Source: Gemmataceae bacterium (GTDB lineage: Bacteria; Planctomycetota; Planctomycetia; Gemmatales; Gemmataceae). From it: 9,843 nt of DNA. The first letter of the stretch is position 1. Each line of letters opens with the position of its first letter. The translations under genes were made by a program, and so were the position numbers. The stretch is taken from positions 1 to 9,843 of the forward strand of contig JAFMJU010000112.1 in the NCBI GenBank assembly GCA_017853285.1, in the 5' to 3' direction. The notes under the pieces are model-generated. The model made no database searches, was not told the DNA's origin, and saw nothing but the letters and a program-made list of their open reading frames with translations. This document shows, one piece after another, positions 7,607 through 9,843 of this stretch.

Positions 7607-8299
7607 TCACTCCGCCGAAGACCCTTCATCGAGGGCCTTTTCCAAAAGGCGGATGGTGCTGACAATCCCGTCCATGTGGGGATTGATGCGGTGGGCGGCA
7701 CGAAAGGCCTTCAGCGCCGCGTTGTGCTTCCGCATATGCATATAGGCCTGCGCCATGCCCGCCTGGGCGCCAAAATGCCATGGGTTCAGTTGCAGGGTGC
7801 GCTCGCAGTCGCGTATCGCATCCTCAAACCGTTTGGCTTTGAAGTGAACAATCGCCCGCTGATTCCAGGCCTCGGCGAAGTCCGGCGCATCCACAATCAG
7901 GGTGTTCAATCCCTCCAGCACTTTGCGGCGGTCCCGAAGTCGGACAATCCGCCTCAGCTCCTGGCAGTTCCGTGGCTCGTGTGAGCGGAACCACAGGCTC
8001 CACATCGCCTCGGCGGCCATCTCGCGGATGGCGGGATCGGCGTCTTTCAGCGCTGAGGCCAAATGGGGATTGGAATCCCAAGTACCCAGGATGCCCAGGC
8101 AGAAGGCGGCTGCGTCCCGGGCCACCAGGTCGCCGTTCGCCAAAAGACGCTGCAGCGTGCACTCCTGATAACGCGAAGTCACCCGGTTTTGGAACTGCTC
8201 TATGGCCTTCTTGTGGTTCTTGAACCAGGAATGGAAGCTTTCCCGGGTGCGGGGGCGTGGTATTTGGCGATACCACTGCACCAAAAGAGCGCGCGCCAT
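7607..8299 (-). CDS. HEAT-like plus TPR repeat protein
   Basis: Predicted 230-residue, probably cytoplasmic protein with no signal peptide or membrane helix. Residues 1-45 are basic and unassigned. Residues 46-105 look like HEAT-type helices (LLANGDLVARDAAAFCLGILG; ALKDADPAIREMAAEAMWSLW), where paired helices carry the usual Asp/Arg pattern. Residues 128-225 look like tetratricopeptide repeats: a degenerate first unit (LNTLIVDAPDFAEAWNQRAI), a clear unit at 145-174 (AIVHFKAKRFEDAIRDCERTLQLNP), and another at 177-207 (AGMAQAYMHMRKHNAALKAFRAAHRINP). Such repeats bind other proteins, but the partner is not visible. The start ATG 8299 has a GGGGTGAGG purine stretch in front, with GGGG about 6 nt away. 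It is divergent from the sigma-factor gene across 370 bp and convergent with the propeller gene. The exact role is unknown. Confidence 0.78.
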   Translation of the reverse strand: MARALLVQWYRQIPRPRTRESFHSWFKNHKKAIEQFQNRVTSRYQECTLQRLLANGDLVARDAAAFCLGILGTWDSNPHLASALKDADPAIREMAAEAMWSLWFRSHEPRNCQELRRIVRLRDRRKVLEGLNTLIVDAPDFAEAWNQRAIVHFKAKRFEDAIRDCERTLQLNPWHFGAQAGMAQAYMHMRKHNAALKAFRAAHRINPHMDGIVSTIRLLEKALDEGSSAE

Positions 8300-8534
8300 G
8301 CCTCACCCCGCGGGAACTCGAAACAACCTTCCGGCTGATCCACCTGGCTGCCTGAAGGCGCTGCCAGGACCGAACCCAACCGGTTTGCCTGTGAGGTCAT
8401 GCTACGGATTGCGATGGCCGTTAGCCAAGGCTGGGCAAGGCAGCCCGGCAAGGGAAACCTCGGGACATCCCCGATCCACAGGACCGACCGTGGCCTCTTG
8501 TCCATTTGCCCCATTTTCACCACGGGTAAACAAT

Positions 8535-8548
8535 CCTTATTCTTAAGG
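8535..8548. repeat. Short AT-rich palindrome CCTTA-TTCT-TAAGG
   Basis: Perfect 5-bp arms around a 4-nt centre, set in one of the few AT-rich patches of the spacer, about 122 bp upstream of the sigma-factor start. It could be an operator or part of a promoter; there is no direct evidence. Confidence 0.3.
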
Positions 8549-8659
8549 TGGCCAGCAGATCCAAGGCGCCGGGGAAACCATGCCAATCCGGGATGGGCTG
8601 GTCTGGCCAACGGATACCAGGCCGCCGGTGTTGGTCTGGTGTCGGTGCCCACTGCCCGC

Positions 8660-8666
8660 GAGGTGA
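8660..8666 (+). promoter_or_regulatory. Shine-Dalgarno site for the sigma factor's GTG start
   Basis: GAGGTGA precedes the GTG at 8670, with 6 nt between GAGG and the start. The in-frame TGA at 8664-8666, which overlaps this site, rules out any earlier start. An ATG at 8665 is in another frame and soon meets a stop. Confidence 0.6.
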
Positions 8667-8669
8667 TGC

Positions 8670-9299
8670 GTGCCCTTGGGAAAAGCTGTCGCTGACCAGC
8701 CCTCCGGGGCCACAGGGCAAAACCCGGCCGGGGATACCCAGCTGGTCTTGGCCGCCCAAACGGGTGACCGCGCGGCCTTTGGCGCCCTGGTCGAGCGGCA
8801 TGGGGACGCCCTGTTCCGATGGCTGTGGCACCTCACCAGGCGGCACGAACTCGCCGAGGACCTCACGCAGGAGACCCTCCTCAGGGCCTTCACCCGTTTG
8901 AGCCAGTTCGAGGCGGGGACCAATTTCCGGGGCTGGCTCTTCCGGATCGGGCACAACACCCACGCCAACTGGTGCCGGTCACGCGCCCGTCGGCGCGAGG
9001 AACCACTGGTACCTGGCAACGAGGGCGGCTTGGCGGAGAGGCGTACGGGCTCGCGCGCGACGGATCCCACCGCCCACCTGGAGGAGGATGACACCCGCGA
9101 GCACCTGCTGGCCCTCCTCGATGGCATGCCGGCTGATTACCGCCAGGCGTTGCTGATGCGCGTGGAAGGCGAGCTCTCCTTCAAGGAGATCGGCGAGATC
9201 GCCGGCGTCTCCGAGGAAACGGCACGCTGGCGAGTCTTCAAGGGCCGTCGCTGGCTGGAAGAACGGGCGCGCGAACAGGGGGCCACCGGCCCCGCGTGA
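8670..9299 (+). CDS. ECF-type sigma-70 family RNA polymerase sigma factor
   Basis: Predicted 209-residue sigma factor that would direct RNA polymerase to specific promoters. It has only regions 2 and 4, as in the extracytoplasmic-function group. Region 2 spans about 35-108: AFGALVERHGDALFRWLWHL, then ELAEDLTQETLLRAF (60-74, the core-binding region 2.2 helix), then FRGWLFRIGHNTHANWCRSRARRR (86-109, -10 recognition). A linker of about 30 residues follows. Region 4.2 spans about 141-199, with LLDGMPADYRQALLMRVEGELSFKEIGEIAGVSEETARWRVFKGRRWLEE containing the -35-binding helix-turn-helix (170-196). The start is GTG because an in-frame stop lies directly upstream. A zinc-motif membrane protein gene begins 45 bp downstream, the arrangement expected for a sigma/anti-sigma pair. 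Target genes cannot be deduced. Confidence 0.93.
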   Translation: MPLGKAVADQPSGATGQNPAGDTQLVLAAQTGDRAAFGALVERHGDALFRWLWHLTRRHELAEDLTQETLLRAFTRLSQFEAGTNFRGWLFRIGHNTHANWCRSRARRREEPLVPGNEGGLAERRTGSRATDPTAHLEEDDTREHLLALLDGMPADYRQALLMRVEGELSFKEIGEIAGVSEETARWRVFKGRRWLEERAREQGATGPA

Positions 9300-9332
9300 A
9301 ACACGATCCGGCCCGCGGCCGGTGGATGGGAT

Positions 9333-9337
9333 GGGAG
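9333..9337 (+). promoter_or_regulatory. Shine-Dalgarno site for the anti-sigma candidate
   Basis: GGGAG lies 7 nt before the ATG at 9345. Nearby ATGs at 9326 and 9331 are in other frames, so this site supports the 9345 start. Confidence 0.55.
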
Positions 9338-9344
9338 TTTTTGG

Positions 9345-9843
9345 ATGGACGCTGAATCTTTGACTGCGGAATCCGGCCTGCCGGGCGACTGTCTGCAAGC
9401 GCGGCTGCGCTACGACGACAATCGCCCCGCGGATGACCGCCACCTGCTCAACTGCCCCGATTGCGCCAATTGGTTCGCCTCCACCGGCGCCATCGAGCGC
9501 TCCCTGCGGCAGCTTGCTCCCGCCGGGGCTCCGGACAGGGCGCTGCGGGTCCTGGCCCGCGCCGAAAACCTCAATCTCGATTGGCCTTTCCGTATTGTCA
9601 CCCGCGCGGCCTCGTCGGCCGACACATCCCCAAGCGGTGTCAGCCGGCGGGCCAAGGGGCGCAGTCAGGCCGCGCGCAAGATCTCCGTTGCCGCCGGCAT
9701 TTTGGCGGCCCTCATGCTGCTGTCGGTTGGCATGTGGCTGGGTCGGCACCAGGCCCTGGGACAGCGGGGCGGTGACCTCGTGCTCGACGGTCCGGCCCGC
9801 GTGGCGGCCTACCTCGAGCTCTCGCGTTCCTGCAGCGACGAGG
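9345..9843 (+). CDS. Membrane-anchored zinc-motif anti-sigma factor candidate (3' partial)
   Basis: From ATG 9345 the frame is open to the right edge, giving 166 residues of an unfinished protein. An N-terminal cytoplasmic domain contains HLLNCPDC (33-40). This is the H-x3-C-x2-C zinc motif of ZAS-type anti-sigma factors, with H33, C37 and C40. A basic stretch (SRRAKGRSQAARK, 100-112) precedes one membrane helix (ISVAAGILAALMLLSVGMWLG, 113-133). The positive-inside rule then places the following GDLVLDGPARVAAYLELS outside the membrane. Together with the ECF sigma gene 45 bp upstream, this suggests a protein that holds the sigma factor inactive at the cytoplasmic membrane and releases it on an envelope signal. 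The sensory part lies beyond the window. The overall architecture is clear, while anti-sigma function is inferred from motif and neighbour. Confidence 0.8.
   Translation, partial: MDAESLTAESGLPGDCLQARLRYDDNRPADDRHLLNCPDCANWFASTGAIERSLRQLAPAGAPDRALRVLARAENLNLDWPFRIVTRAASSADTSPSGVSRRAKGRSQAARKISVAAGILAALMLLSVGMWLGRHQALGQRGGDLVLDGPARVAAYLELSRSCSDE

Larger units (their letters stand above)
8300..8669. other. Divergent spacer without a supportable gene
   Basis: This 370-bp region lies between the HEAT/TPR gene and the sigma-factor gene. Open frames cross it on both strands, but none shows a family motif or a convincing start, so I treat it as non-coding. It contains a small AT-rich palindrome (8535-8548), a 5-bp GC-rich inverted repeat TCGGG-ACATC-CCCGA (8460-8474), and a TGGTCTGG octamer present twice (8599 and 8632). 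I found no convincing ECF-type GGAAC/GTC promoter pair at correct spacing. Confidence 0.5.

Noticed and set aside
8571..8640. Possible cobalamin-riboswitch-like string (GGGGAAACC...CAATCCGGG)
   Set aside because: Only short pieces resemble the consensus. The B12 box and the conserved core pairing are not convincingly present, and the downstream gene is a sigma factor rather than a B12-related gene.
8200..8652. Minus-strand open frame of about 150 codons crossing the spacer and the HEAT/TPR start
   Set aside because: It overlaps the start of a better-supported gene in another frame and has no recognisable motif.
8979..9749. Minus-strand open frame opposite the sigma and anti-sigma genes
   Set aside because: It is antisense to two motif-supported genes, and its translation is Gly/Arg/Gln-rich shadow sequence.

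Overview
This GC-rich window looks like planctomycete chromosome, most likely from the Gemmata/Pirellula/Isosphaera side of the phylum. That is an inference from gene content: a BBP7-type outer-membrane beta-barrel protein, a surface protein with SdrD-B-like domains and the N-terminal LExLExRxxPA motif common in planctomycete exported proteins, a WPEFRG-type PQQ-like propeller protein, and a fused MFS/spermidine-synthase-like protein. I see no mobile element, CRISPR array, tRNA or rRNA.

Layout, left to right. (1) A 5'-truncated plus-strand gene (2-1879) encodes a polytopic membrane protein with a C-terminal spermidine-synthase-like fold. (2) Two minus-strand envelope genes follow: the SdrD-B surface protein (1901-3979), and upstream of it in transcription order the BBP7 outer-membrane protein (4094-6022). 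They are 114 bp apart and could be co-transcribed. (3) A 315-bp divergent spacer holds the BBP7 upstream region and a TTGACA motif in front of (4) the plus-strand exported beta-propeller gene (6338-7576). (5) That gene converges on a minus-strand HEAT/TPR repeat protein (7607-8299), with a perfect 6-bp hairpin between the stop codons. (6) A 370-bp spacer without a supportable gene leads to (7) a plus-strand ECF-type sigma factor (8670-9299). (8) A membrane-anchored zinc-motif anti-sigma candidate (9345 to window end, cut off) follows 45 bp downstream.

Functionally, the centre is an envelope cluster: an outer-membrane barrel, a modular surface protein and an exported propeller. The right end is a regulatory pair in which the anti-sigma would hold the sigma factor at the membrane. 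Whether that pair controls the envelope genes cannot be told from this sequence. I found no clearly new biological system. The most unusual structure is in the surface protein, where a choice-of-anchor-E-like module of about 184 residues appears to be inserted into the middle of the first SdrD-B-like domain.
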